Source of the DNA: Oscarella lobularis
Taxonomy: Eukaryota; Porifera; Homoscleromorpha; Homosclerophorida; Oscarellidae
Reading direction: 5' to 3'
Assembly (NCBI RefSeq): GCF_947507565.1
Contig: NC_089184.1
Location: forward strand, 2,790,001-2,854,000
DNA length: 64,000 nucleotides
Positions 45,770 to 56,949 of this stretch are shown here, piece after piece. Each line of letters opens with the position of its first letter. Position 1 is the first letter of the stretch. A program made the position numbers and the translations under genes. The notes under the pieces were generated by a model. It was given only the letters and a program-made list of their open reading frames with translations. It was not told the origin of the DNA and did not search any database.

Positions 45770-46720
45770 AATCAACTAAATCCCTGGCCCTAGATGAATT
45801 CCTCAATTCCTGAATCATGGTAATTGCCCTGCGTCTTTTCGTTGTCTCCCTGCCTCTTTGGCCTATCATCAAATCATTAATTTGCGAATCCCATCAACTA
45901 CTCTCCTTTACTTTCAAATGATTTCTTCTTCCGCTCGTGAGTCGACTACGTCCACGTGACCATCCCCTGAATACTTCAATCATGGAAATTCCCATATTGC
46001 GAAAGTACAGAATCTAAAATATTACTACTGTTGAGAGGCAGGATTGACGTTACGTGGAAGGTGTCCGTCAGCGCGAAAAAGAAAAGTGTAATAAAATGCT
46101 AAAAACTTCAATCAATAAAAGCAAAACATTTCATTCTGGTTCTACACTTGTATTTATACCCACACAATTAATAATTAATTCCAGCAAGAAAAAGTCTGAC
46201 AACGTCACCGTAGAGAAAGAATCGCCTTGGCTTTACGCTCCAGAAGATCAATAAAATTATTCTATAGATACACGTTACATGTCAATGAAAACATTGATAC
46301 TCTACTCTGATCCGTGCTAACCTCAAACAGGAGTCAAAATCGCTTTCTTTCTGCTTTCTGAGAAAGAGATTCGCTCAACTCAAATCGGTTTTCGCGACAT
46401 GTCTATATAGAAATTCGATAAAATCAAAGATATTTCGTTTTCTCGTATCGCCCACAGCTGCGGCTGATCGTCGTCGCGTTGCATTCGATTGCAATTGCCT
46501 AGCTACTCGCAGCCTTCCGTCATTCCACTTTGCCTAGGAGAGAGAGATCGAGAGCGAGGGAAAATGTAGCAACGCCTCTAAGGAAGCCTGGCTCTTCGAA
46601 TAGGAAGTCTCCCGTCAAATTATCAGACGAAAAACAAGTGTGCTGCAGAAAACGATAGCAAACGAATCTGAAAACGGCGAAGCGAAGAGAAAGATTGAAG
46701 AACAGCAATTCCCGTATACC
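45770..46720 (+). repeat. Dispersed ~1-kb repeat, copy 2
   Basis: Same landmarks and order as copy 1 (CCCTAGATGAATTCCTC.., ACGTGGAAGGTGTCCGTCAGCGCG at 46054, CTCTACTCTGATCCGTGCTAACCTCAA near 46300, CCTAGGAGAGAG at 46532, CCCGTATACCACGTG near 46715). It ends exactly where the CARD-Kelch copy 2 remnant begins. Confidence 0.85.
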
Positions 46721-46724
46721 ACGT

Positions 46725-47616
46725 GGATACATAAATATATCAACTGGATCACTCCCCCATATTATCCCCTCCCACAAGATAAATGTTCCCATTGTGTCCA
46801 ATTGCTGATCTCCCATAGAGTTGATATATTCATCTGGTATTTTAGCTAATAATTCCAATTTCTTGTGTCCATTCATAAATACTGATATCCATGACATATC
46901 CTTTTCCTTCACATTCAAAGACACTCTCTATGCGTTTAATCTCCGGCAGATGATGCTTCTCTCCCCCCACGCTCTCTTCTTAAACTGCAACATTCTATTC
47001 CCATCACCAACATATAGCAATCCATTGATTTCAGCCACACGTCCAAATGGCAAGTAATCAGTGGACAGGTTTGGTATGTTTGTCTCCCATTTGAAACTGG
47101 GACTTCCCATCGAAGGACCAATCTAAATATATGTAACTCCCAATCGCATTTCTATCAACCCAATTCAACGACCTTTTTTCTCAATCCTACAACAGTCATT
47201 TCGGCGCGAACGAGATCTCCCTTCCATTTTTCACTTTCTCATTCACAAGTCGATCAATTTCATTCTCTACATAGAACCTATTGAGTCAATTAAATCCCAT
47301 CCAAGCGCATTCCCGAGTATTACTTCTCTTTTCTGGTTCCAATAATTGCCGAACAACATGCTCTTGTCGTCCCGTACCTCGTAGAACGTCGACAAACTCG
47401 TCGAAGGCCGTCTCACCTTTTCGCGGCAAAATGTCGACAAGGATCGAGCATGCGCGATTTGTCTTCGTTCGTCTTGGACGAATCGCGCAGCATTGCGTAC
47501 TGCTCTCGAGAGACGAGTCTCTCGGCGAGAAGACGATCTAGAACGGACATGGGATCGAACACTTCGACGATCGACGGAAGATTGTCGTGGACGCGATTTC
47601 TCCATCGCTTATCCAT
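46725..47616 (-). pseudogene. Broken second copy of the CARD-Kelch gene
   Basis: The ATG at 47614-47616 starts MDKRWRNRVHDNLPSI, followed by LDRLLAERLVSREQYAML, clearly the CARD of the intact neighbour. The CARD's second half continues in another frame (ILVDILPRKGETAFDEFVDVL, EHVVRQLLEPEK), so one indel lies near 47455. The Kelch exon starts at the conserved acceptor near 47126 (IGPSMGSPSFKWETN, FGRVAEINGLLYVG) and breaks at 46928-46930 (stop). Further pieces (LELLAKIPDEY, IIWGSDPVDIF) follow in other frames until the dispersed repeat at 46720. The last three Kelch blades are gone. A pseudogene. Confidence 0.85.
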
Positions 47617-48399
47617 CGTAGACGCTTCTCTCTTCTCTCTTTTGCGGCGAGGGTAACAATGGGGAGATGCGCGGGGAATTGCGCACTAAATAAAGGTCGG
47701 ACTTGGTTCGGGGAGTCCCCTTTCGAGGGCACGAGATACAAAGTTCACTTGACGTCATCAACTTTTGCTTTGTATGCGAGAAGAGCTTTGGGGACCTTTC
47801 GCGTAGGAAACAATAAGATAACAAGTCTTTGGATGTCAATTTCATTGTTTTGTAAGGTCAATCCTAACGAAATCTTTTTTTCAGTTCGTTTGAGTTTTAT
47901 ATTTGTCGTCGCGATTTTTTGATCAATGTGTCAAAGTTAATTCACGTTCTCCATCTGATTTCACCTTATTAAAAATTGACATCACCAATATATGTATTTT
48001 TATTATTGAGCAAACATCTACTATCGTAGATGAGTGCTACAGTATTCATCAACAAGAGAACAAAGACAAAGTAGAGAGCATTCGTTTGATGTAATAAATT
48101 GAGATGCTAATATTATTTTCCTGCAGGCTAGGTCACATGTGCACGAGCTCCTCTGCCAGATGAGCTCTTCCGCTTTCAATCCAAGGGCCATTCAAACAAC
48201 ATTTGAGAAAAGATGTGCTTTCTTGACAATTTTTAAAAAGTTTTCTCTCCACTGTTAATCGTAAATACGAATAATTATTTAATAACATTTTTATTTCAGC
48301 TTGACCGCCGGCTCTCAGTCACAAACCCAAGTAAATTATTTCTATTTTTTCTTCTTTCGTCACATATTCAATTTCTGGTACGTTTCTTTAGAGAATGTT
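47617..48399. other. No recognised gene
   Basis: Upstream flank of the broken CARD-Kelch copy, with a TGACGTCA site near 47752 like that of the intact gene. The rest is AT-rich. Confidence 0.4.
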
Positions 48400-48960
48400 A
48401 TGTAGACGTAGCGTAGAGACGACAGGATCGTGAGCATAAAGAGGTGCCGCAAAACTGAATTGAAAGCTGTGTGAGTGACCTTAATTTGATATACTTTATC
48501 AATAAATAATTTTCGTATTTACGTGCCTTATACGGGAGTTGTTGATCTTCAATCTTTCTCGTCGTTTCGCTGTTTCCAGGTTTGTTTTCCATCGTTTTAT
48601 AGAGCACGCTTCTTTTTACCGCTCACCCTCTGACGTAAGACTTCGTATTGGAAGCGCCAGGTCCCCTTAGAGGCGTAGCAGACGTTTTCCTTTCGCGATC
48701 TCATCCTCGCTCTCTCTCCTAGGCAAAGAGAAACGACGAAAGGCTTCGAATGGCGGAGAAATTGCAACACGAGGACGATCAGCCGCAGCGGTGAGAGATA
48801 GAAATAGATAAAAACGGATTAAAATCGATTTTCTCGAATTTTTATTATAAATAGCAATTGCTCCAAATACGATTTGAGACGATCGAATCTCTTTCAAAAA
48901 TCCATTGCGACTTCCGTTTGAGGTTAGCACGGATCAGAGTATCAATGTTCTCTATTTTCA
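48400..48960 (-). repeat. Dispersed repeat, partial inverted copy
   Basis: Reverse complement of the distal half of the ~1-kb repeat: TATACGGGAGTTGTTGATCTTCAATCTTTCTCGTCG (48531 on), CCTAGGCAAAG, GATCAGCCGCAGC, TTTTTATTATAAATAGCAATTG, TTTGAGGTTAGCACGGATCAGAGT at 48919-48942. Confidence 0.8.
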
Positions 48961-49284
48961 CATGACTCCTATTATTTATCTGTGATATTTGTTCTCATCA
49001 GTCGATTACGTATGATCTCTTCTGGGAATTGTCTCTTTCCATTCCACCAAGGGTAAGACGGGAAGTAAAGGAAATGAAAGATACATAGACTATTGCTTTT
49101 ATAGAAGCCTTCTTCTTCTTTGTATGGCAGTTTGGGATTTTCCACGTCACTGGATTCTACCCTGACGGATTGTTTCGAATTGTTTACGGAACCTGAAATG
49201 CTGGATGGAGACAACGAAGTATCTGTAGAATTCTATACTCTAATTCAATTATTTCTTTTTCTATAGCACGCTATGCTTTGAGTC

Positions 49285-49440
49285 TGTTTACTAATGCAAA
49301 GATTCCTATTCAAGGCGCGATGTTCCCTTGGAGGCGTCACAGACGTTTTCCTCTTCCTAGCACTCTCTTGGAGACAACGAAAGGCTTCAAATGGATAGGA
49401 AATTGCAACAAGCCGGTGTGCAATAAGGTGAAAACGAAAA
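49285..49440 (-). repeat. Dispersed repeat, short inverted fragment
   Basis: TTCCCTTGGAGGCGTCACAGACGTTTTCCTC .. ACGAAAGGCTTC(A)AATGG.. GAAATTGCAACA resembles 48660-48775, the inverted partial copy. It is a weaker, separate piece. Confidence 0.6.
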
Positions 49441-50581
49441 GGGCCACCTCGCTTACTATTTTATCCGTTTATGAATATTTTTCTATTTCATTATTCTTCT
49501 ATGAACCAATGTGAGCCCCTTCTTATGTCAGTAACAATTTACGTCACTTTCTCATTAGTATTTGTTGGAGACGTTTTATACTTCTTGAGTGGGAACAAAT
49601 GTACTTATTTCATCTTCTTTTCAAGGTAAAATGCCACGTGATAATTTATCTGTTTAGTGATGTCGTCTTATTACTCTTAGATCTACGTAATAGCTTCTCG
49701 ATTGGATCGTTTGGCAATGCTTATTACCTCTTATCAACAATGTGATGGCAATCGATGAATATAGAATTTGATGACGTAGAGGATCCTCGAGGGGCGTCTA
49801 CCTAGAAATCATGCTCAAACGTTAAATTTTTAGTCAAAATTTTTAACATACGTATATCGCTTTGTTTTCTAGGTCCGTCACCCTAATAAAACGTGTGAAT
49901 TTGATGATGTAAGGAAAAGGGGTCTTCCTGATAAAAGTGCAAGGCGTGTGTTACCATGGAGACGACGACTGTGGTGATTTCATTGATAGAACTTATGCTT
50001 GTTGTCTACGTTCGTGACCATGGCAACACGTGTGCACGACGTCTTTTTGTGATATCACTTTGGGGATTTCAAGTTGAAGTAAGGTGTCTTTCCTCGTCGT
50101 TTTTATAGAATGTTCATGTCGCTTTTTTTTTGCAGGGAAAAGCTTTCTCCTCTCCTAACCTCGTAAATGTGATTAATTAATCAACATTTATAATGCCAAG
50201 TCACGCATAGCGTCCTTTTCCATGACTAGATGCGTATTGGTTCGCTTCGTAGCCAAGTCGGTTAGCTTCTTGATTTCATTTACATCGTTTTCAAAGAGCT
50301 GCAGTATGACAATAGTTCCGTTTATCAGAGAATTTAATAGACTTAATTACTTCATTAGTCGATTGACTGTACTACAAGTTCTTCGTAAAAGTGTACACTT
50401 TATTTCGTTGGGCTTCAGGAGGTGTTGGTAATTTATTTCTATCGTTTTCTTTCGCCGTATTAATTCTGTTGTCCTTTCAGGGATTACGAATTGGTGACTT
50501 ATCTAGAAACTCTTTTTGGAAGAAGTTCTGAGAAAGAAGATGTCACAGAATCGGCTTTGTTTCTATATTTTATACCGTATT
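49441..50581. other. No recognisable gene
   Basis: AT-rich spacer. The 69-codon plus frame at 50222-50431 shows no domain. Confidence 0.35.
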
Positions 50582-50885
50582 TGTAGTAGAGATAGTTGCA
50601 GAGAAGTAGTGTAGACGTACAGTAGTGTGGCGACAGGGTCCTGAGCACGACCCTGCATTAGATATGAAACTGCTCCGAGGCCTCCTCTAGAGGAGTCGTG
50701 TGCACGCGCGTCGCAGGCAGACAATAACGTAGACTTAGGCGAACTCCAAACTTTTATTAAATAAAACCCGGAAGTAAACCAGAATCTATGAAAAAATTTG
50801 CACATGGGTCTTGCTTGTTTCGCTGTCCACCTGCACGAACCGCGAGGGGTCCGTACAGGCTTCGGTTGGGTGGGGGTCATCCTCA
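50582..50885 (-). mobile_element. Probable LTR (Ty3/gypsy-like), minus orientation
   Basis: On the minus strand the segment begins TGAGGATGACCCCCACCC and ends CTCTACTACA (TG..CA ends). It contains TTATTTAATAAAAGTTTGG, a polyadenylation-type signal, in the middle. Immediately 5' of it on that strand is the purine tract GACGGGGGAGTAG (50886-50899), as expected for a polypurine tract next to a 3' LTR. No second LTR, target duplication or pol gene was found. Internal sequence continues to about 51150. Moderate support only. Confidence 0.45.
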
Positions 50886-51150
50886 CTACTCCCCCGTCGG
50901 AGTTAGAGCCTGTTTAGTCTCCCGGCTCGGACGCCTGGGACCGGCAGACCTCGGATGTGAGTTCTGCCGGCCTGGTTCCAGGGGGACCGCTATTGTGACC
51001 CACCGCGTCTTCCTAAGTGGGGTGGCAGTTTATCACTCGTGCCACGGGAGTAGGGGATTGAATCCCCTGCGTTCAAGCCACGTTTATCCTCTCTGGCTCA
51101 AGAGTTGGGCCGGTTTTATTTAGTCACCTCAGGGCCTGGCCAGAGGTGAA
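50886..51150 (-). mobile_element. Polypurine tract and 3'-most internal remnant of the LTR element
   Basis: GC-rich sequence unlike its AT-rich neighbours, ending at the purine tract. The minus frame contains scattered gypsy-pol-tail-like residues but no motif I can name. 51060-51070 (GGGGATTGAATCCCC) is a perfect palindrome. Confidence 0.35.
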
Positions 51151-51679
51151 TGTGGCTACAAAACAAAAATAAGCAGTTCAGATCAAATGCAAAGAACCTG
51201 AACCGAAACGAGAAATCTCGCGATCGCACAGATATAGTCCATGAAAGAGCTTGAAGTAATTGAGTGCCCATGACGTTGTAGAACGTTTCTCCTTAAAAAG
51301 AGAATCCCAGCTTGGAATTATTTGCTGTGGCTTTATAGAGTACTGATGACACTAGAAAACAATCTAATTTTAGACTTACATCTAATCTTTGGATGTACTA
51401 CATTACCCAGTTTGAGCGTTTCGTTGACTGGATAAAGAACGACATTCTAGATTGCTTGTCGTGTAGCTTTGCGTCGTTGTATTCGTCAACGTTGCTACGG
51501 CAACAGAGCAGAGATATTTGTCTTAGCGTTTCAGGTCTTGGTTCCCATGACGGCCAAAGGCGACGATTTTATCGACGTTCTCTTTCTCTCGCGTCGAGAC
51601 GAAACATTGGAGAAATAAAGTAACATTCCCCAATAGAGTAACGTCCTAGTTTCTGTTGAAGTAATTGGGTCTCGATACG
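51151..51679. other. No recognisable gene
   Basis: Spacer between the LTR remnant and the third copy of the dispersed repeat. The 76-codon plus frame at 51393 is unconvincing. Confidence 0.35.
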
Positions 51680-52700
51680 CGTACAGAATCCCCCGGCCCT
51701 AGAGTAATTCCTAACAAATCACTTTGGTGTAGCTCTTTACAAGTAACTGCTCTTCTATTATTTTCATATCCCTTCTTTTACTTTATAGTCTCCGTGTCTA
51801 GTATTCCAATTCACAGCTGCTTGTACTATCAACAATTCATTTATTTGCAAAACACATAAACTATTCATCCTTACTTTCAAGCGATTTGTTCCCGGCTCTC
51901 TTCCGCCCGTGAGTCGACTACGTCCACGTGATCATTCCCTAAACGCTTCAATCAAAATAATGAAAAATGAAGTGCAAAATATAACCACTATTCATTTACT
52001 GTGTCTACTTTTTTTTGAGGATGAGAGAAAGGATTGGCCTCACGAGAAAGACGTCCATCAGCGTGAGAAGGTAAAGTGTGATCGTTTCCTAAAAACTCAA
52101 ATAGATAAAAAAAACAAAACATAATTTAAAATTCTACACTCGTATTCATATCCACGCCTACACAATTAATAATTAAATCCAGCAAGAAAAAGTATGACGA
52201 TGTCGAAGCAAAGAAACAATTGCCTTGGACACAAGATCAATATCGGGGAAGTTTCTAAGCACCTGTCATATATACTCTGATCCGTGCCAACCTCAAAAGA
52301 GAGTCACAATCGCTTTTTGAACGACATTCTCTCGTCTACAATCGTTTTGCGACCAATTGCCATTTATATAAAAATTCGAGAAAACCAATGATACTTCTTT
52401 CGAGATCGAATCTTTCACCGTTTCAGCTAATCGTCGTCGTGTTGCATTCAATTGCAATTTTTCGCCACTCGAAGCCTTTGATCGCTTCTCTTTGTCTAGG
52501 AGAGAAAGAGAAGAAGAGTTCGAACACGGAAAACGTCAGCGCGACGCCCCTAAGGAGGCCTGACGCTTCGAGAAGGATATCTCTCGTCAAAGTACCATCT
52601 GAGAGAGAAGTGGGATATCGAAAACCAAGGGAAACAAAACTTGGAAAAGCTGAAGCGACGAGAAAGATTGAAGTACAGACACTCCCGTATACAACGTGAA
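51680..52700 (+). repeat. Dispersed ~1-kb repeat, copy 3
   Basis: Landmarks: CCCCGGCCCTAGAGTAATTCC, GAGTCGACTACGTCCACGTGATC at 51911, GAAAGACGTCCATCAGCGTGAG, ACTCTGATCCGTGCCAACCTCAA at 52275, GTCTAGGAGAGAAAGAG at 52495, ACTCCCGTATACAACGTG at 52681. It ends against the 3' end of the copine pseudogene. Confidence 0.85.
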
Positions 52701-52708
52701 AATCAAAG

Positions 52709-53776
52709 TTATTTCATTGTATTTTGGACGGCTGCCTTTGGTGCAATTCCACGAAACTTCATAAATGAAACGAGCTGATCGGGCACTTCAGCGAGCACTT
52801 CGCGTGCCTAGACGTAATAATGACAAAGAAAAAAAGAATGCAGCGAATTTAGTATATTCACCAGAGAGAAATCCATTCCAATTCGAGGACGTAATTCTCC
52901 GAACGAAACAAACTGAACAATATCTCTCGACATTGTCCTGCCCTCCGACGACATGAGAGGAACGCTGTCTGCATCAAATGTTTCCTTGATTTCATAAAGT
53001 ATGAGTAGACAATTATGATTAGAAATCTGTACAGTATACCATTTGACTGAAGTCGACATCTCAAACGCCTACAATGATTATTGATAGAGCTTCATCAGAC
53101 GCATCGACAATTTTATCAATTGTTTTTTCCATGTCATGAATGACACCATCCTGCGTGCAGAGATAATAAAAGTCGCTTCATAGCATTTAACACGTACAGT
53201 TAAAATGAGAAGAATATTGTAAGTCTGATGCTCCTGAGTCACTGAATAAGATCGAACATAGCGCAGAGCGGCATCCAGAATAGGCGAAAACAAAGAAGGA
53301 CCACTGCATGAGTCGTACACCGGCAAGCGATTGTCGATAGGCAGTCAAAATTCCCTAATGAGAAGCATGATGTCGTTTTAATAATTATAATCATTAACAA
53401 TAATCGTAAAGAACCTCGACTCAGTACACTTCGGGGTTGTACGTGTTTCCAGAGAGTGGGAAGCAATGAGATGCACCCGTCGTATCAACAGGCAATACGG
53501 CTCCAAAACCCCACGCTGGAAACATCTCATCCGAATCGTATTCAGCAAATATTTTGCCTATGGAGGTAATCGCTTCTACATAGGCATTAGGCAATCGAAA
53601 TTGAGAGATGAATGCTTCGCTTGTTCTCACCGTTGGTCCATTGTAGTGAAGTGAATGCGGCAGACTAGGAAGTCCATTGGAAGCCTGAAAGTGACGCAAC
53701 AATTCCACGATGAAAAACAGCAACCATCACGCTTAGACTGCATCCACCTTTCAGGTAATCAAATACATAGAGTGAG
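52709..53776 (-). pseudogene. 3' half of a copine gene (VWA domain to C-terminus), duplicated and damaged
   Basis: From about 53776 (exon piece ending GGATGCAGTC..GTTGCTGT) the copy matches the left-edge copine, then continues to the C-terminus. Pieces in order: [101 protein letters not shown], and, after a clean splice, LAREVLAEVPDQLVSF with a stop at 52709-52711. Lesions: the donor of the DFT exon is deleted, the 3' splice site before PNAYVEA is deleted (the former intron reads through in frame), one extra G follows RQSL, and a TGA replaces a Gly codon after SIIIVGV. The first five and a half exons are missing. The C-terminal end shows what the left-edge gene loses outside the window. Confidence 0.85.
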
Positions 53777-54570
53777 ACTACAAGGTTGAATATCATGGAT
53801 AGACAAAGCTAAAAAGTCAAGTATAATACCCTTTCCCAACGACGGCTACAGTTTAATTCATTTCTTTTACTTGTGATCGAAACCGCTAGACGACGAGCTA
53901 CTATTGTAAGGTGAGCGTTTCTTTATTTAAACAAACAATAAAATCAGCAGCTCCGGTGCATTTGAGCCACAATTCGACGGCAATCGCCGACGGAAAGCCC
54001 CTATACGCGTCCACGTCTTGACTTTTCTCGCCGCCGCGATGCTTCATGTCAAGACTTTAGGACTTTTAGAGTCGCTTCCAACCAAGGTAGTGTCAGCGGA
54101 CAACGCCGTAGAGTTGCTGGCGACGAATCACACATGTTCGCTTCGAAACTGAGACGTCCCGGATACATACAGCACCCCCGGATCCGCGTTTTTTCGAGCT
54201 GCGCTGTCGCTTTTCGGCAAGGGGCGATTGTACTTTTGTCGCTGCAATATGCGATGTGTGATGCATTTCTTTAGGTTTTGCAAGAAGGGGGCTCCTTTGA
54301 GGAGTCGCATCTGTATCTACACCGTTTTGATGACGTTTTTATGAGTATAGTGAGCACCCGTGAATGTAAACCTCAAACTACTGCACATTCGCACGTAACC
54401 TACACGTGTAACGGCGTACATCTCGTTAGCACGACTGTTTCTTCAGTTCTTCTGCATCAGATCTCGTTCTTCCTTTCTCAAAATACATTTTCCACTCACT
54501 CAGAAGCAGTTTAAAGTCGGGTACAGCTGGAAAGAGAAGAGCATATTTATAAAATTAATTAATTAATTAA
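53777..54570. other. No recognisable gene
   Basis: Spacer between the copine pseudogene and the LDLa gene. It ends in a (TTAA)n run (54549-54580) just 3' of the LDLa stop codon. Confidence 0.4.
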
Positions 54571-55602
54571 TTAATTAAACGCCGCGCGCGTACGGCAGTT
54601 GTCTTCGTCGCTTCCGTCAACGCAGTCGTCGCGCCCGTCGCACAGCAAGCGCATGCCAATGCAGCTAGAATCAGTGCACTGATGTTCCCCGACATCACAC
54701 GGAGAATCAGTCGTGTCCGCATTCCTCAGTGGACTGCGCGTTGTTGCTGTAGCGAGGCTTGGCTGCGTCGTTTTCTCTTCTGCATTACTGGGAGTAAGCA
54801 GGCTCGGCTGGGTCGTCCCTCCACCTGCGTAATGATTAGACAAGCTTAGGTTACTTAAGTTAACGAATCTATAAAGCGAATCCAAATCTGTTATAGGCTT
54901 TTTTGTACAATTTTTCGCGCTTTCGTCTGATCCGTCTATGCAGTCGACAATTGTGTCACAGAAGAAAACGCTCAGGACGCACTGGCCGTTGTCGCAATTT
55001 GTTTGTAAAGGAAGACAGCGCTTTTCTGCGTGAAAGAAAGGCACTCGGTTCTTTTTTAACTATTAATAAGCATTGCACCGAAATTTTATAATATTCTAAA
55101 GCAATTAAGCCAGAATTGAAAGGATAGCCGGACCTATGGCTCGTCTCAAGTAAAGCCTTGTAGGAGGTACCTTCCGCAAAAGGGATACGGAAGGTCCGGG
55201 TGGGGGAAGTAAAAGAGGCAATTCCTTACCGCAGTCAACACTCAACTCGTCAGATCCATCACGGCAGTCGTTAGTCCCGTCACACCTACGTCTAAGATCG
55301 ACGCACTGATCGCTCGAGTGACACGAGAATTGATGAGGAGCGCAAGGCTGGGTCACTAAAAACAGTAAGTGACTGGTTCAGAATTGCCCAAGAACGTCGC
55401 GTCTTGACTATACAGTTTACTGCAATCGACAAAGGCTCACGGTTGAGTGAGGTTTGGTTAGCTTAGCCCGTATATAGTATGCCACATTGCAAGCGATACG
55501 TATACAGCTTCGTTTTACCACTAAGCTCAACATCGCGGGCTGGGCTGTATTACCAGCGAATTTGACCAGATGTAAACACGCCAAAAAAAACGCCAACTTC
55601 AT
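54571..55602 (-). CDS. Secreted protein with three LDL-receptor class A domains
   Basis: Three exons join with consistent phases: 55554-55602, 55230-55355 and 54571-55025 (209 residues). The signal peptide starts at the ATG 55600-55602 (MKLAFFLACLHLVKFA). LDLa 1, exon 2: C..HQFSCHSSDQCVDLRRRCDG..DCRDGSDELSVDC. LDLa 2: CLPLQTNCDNGQC..CDTIVDCIDGSDES..C. Then a Thr/Ser-rich, probably O-glycosylated linker of ~55 residues containing TTQPSL twice. LDLa 3: CDVGEHQC..CIGMRLLCDGRDDCVDGSDEDNC. All 18 cysteines and the calcium-binding acidic DGSDE ends are present. There is no transmembrane segment, so it is probably secreted. Such proteins bind lipoproteins or act in extracellular recognition. A decayed partial copy lies at 1930-2405. 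Confidence 0.85.
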
Positions 55603-56636
55603 TAGCAAAGAAAAGTGCACAGGACGCAACTGATCAGGTGACTCGAAACGACGCGTCCTATAAATCCTGTGCTAATTAATTAACCGCAGAAACGCCTTAC
55701 TCCGGACCTGCAGCGCTCCGCCTTTCTAAGAGATCTCGGTTACATATTGCAAAGTAAACAAAGTGCTCCTGCGGACCAAGGAACAAGGCAATCAATCAAT
55801 CAATTAATCAATCAATCATGTCAGAGAACCGCAGCAGTTTGTGAAGATAAATAATATAAGCGAAACGTCAAATTATTCAAAAATTGTGTCTTTTTTGGAT
55901 AGTCCTTGTGGCTGGTTTTTCTATGCCGTCTATTGATGTTTTCTCTACAGAAGCTTCTCCTCCCAACGAGATACACAAGCAAGCAAAAATAAATGAGAAT
56001 CTAATATTCTGCTTGACTGCTCTTTCTGCTGCCATGGCATTGTACACCTTTTATTCATTTTTTCAGGTTCCTAGAAAGCGGCAAAAAAAGCGCACGATTG
56101 TTTCTCCAAGGACCATCAAAGTCGTCTTCTTTGTGCGCAATTACTGCTCGGCTTTTAATCGTCTGTCCTTGCAAATGAATAAATGAAATCTTGCATGGTT
56201 TGGCGTTCAGCTTGGTATGTAGCATTTGCGAAATGGACCTCTGTTAGTGTTGCTTGTATTGTATGAGGTACGTAGTCTACGTTTCTACAACTGTATAGTA
56301 GCAATCCAAGCTAAATTTGGGCCTGCTATTTTCATTTTTGTGCTTCATTTTATCTAAACACGCGATGTAACCGGCTGGAAAACGCGGTTCCCTCTATGGA
56401 AAATGAGTGCAATTTGCCTGCACGCTGATCGAAACCTATCCATTATTATGAAACCATCTATGATGTAAACCGTACCGTTGAGGATGAAAAACGAACGAGG
56501 AGAGGATCGACGTCGATCAGGAGCAGATATGGAAGGGTCGGTTCGAGAGAATGAATCGATCAACGCAACGCCACTCGAACCGTAGATATGCTCGAACGAT
56601 AGGGAACTTCAGTCTCCCTGCATTCCCGGACAAAAC
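55603..56636. other. No firmly recognised gene; one possible small membrane-protein exon
   Basis: 55797-55818 is an (ATCA)n run. A plus frame at 55884-56186 contains two hydrophobic stretches (LFWIVLVAGF and LIFCLTALSAAMALYTF) around a polar segment and ends RLSLQMNK. It has no start ATG at its beginning and no recognised family. It could be an exon of a small membrane protein. Confidence 0.3.
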
Positions 56637-56840
56637 AAAACTTCTCGATCCTGCCCGAGGTTCTACACGATATTCTGCGTCGTTGCGACGCTCGCACCCT
56701 CTCCTCGGCGTGCTGTCTCAGTCGACTGTGGGGCGCAACGGCCAATCGCGTGAGAACAAACGCTTCGATCGCTCGATCGAGGCCCTTTGCAACGCGCGTA
56801 AGCTTAGGCTCGACCCATTAGCTGTCGTCGCATTGTTAAC
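56637..56840 (+). pseudogene. F-box remnant 1 with adjoining repeat
   Basis: From 56645 one frame reads LPEVLHDILRRCDARTLSSA, then CLSRLWGATANRV, matching the F-box core (LP-x-E-v-L-x-x-I-L, then the Leu-x-x-A..W pattern). No in-frame start is nearby. The frame ends soon after and runs into the repeat shared with 20405 and 61570. A related remnant is at 61452-61560. Confidence 0.55.
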
Positions 56841-56949
56841 CATATACGAAGAGAACGTACTCTTCTATAACGTACCATATAGCGTACTTAATTGGCGACG
56901 TACGTCCGAAAAGGACTATATAGCTAGCTGGCTGGTAGTCTATATATAG

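Noticed and set aside
51040-51085. tRNA-like B-box (GCGTTCAAGCC)
   Set aside because: No matching A-box, acceptor stem or anticodon arm at the right distances; the neighbouring palindrome is part of the LTR element remnant.
53239-53466. 75-codon minus frame in the copine pseudogene
   Set aside because: It is the out-of-frame reading of the copine VWA exon; the true frame is interrupted by an extra G.
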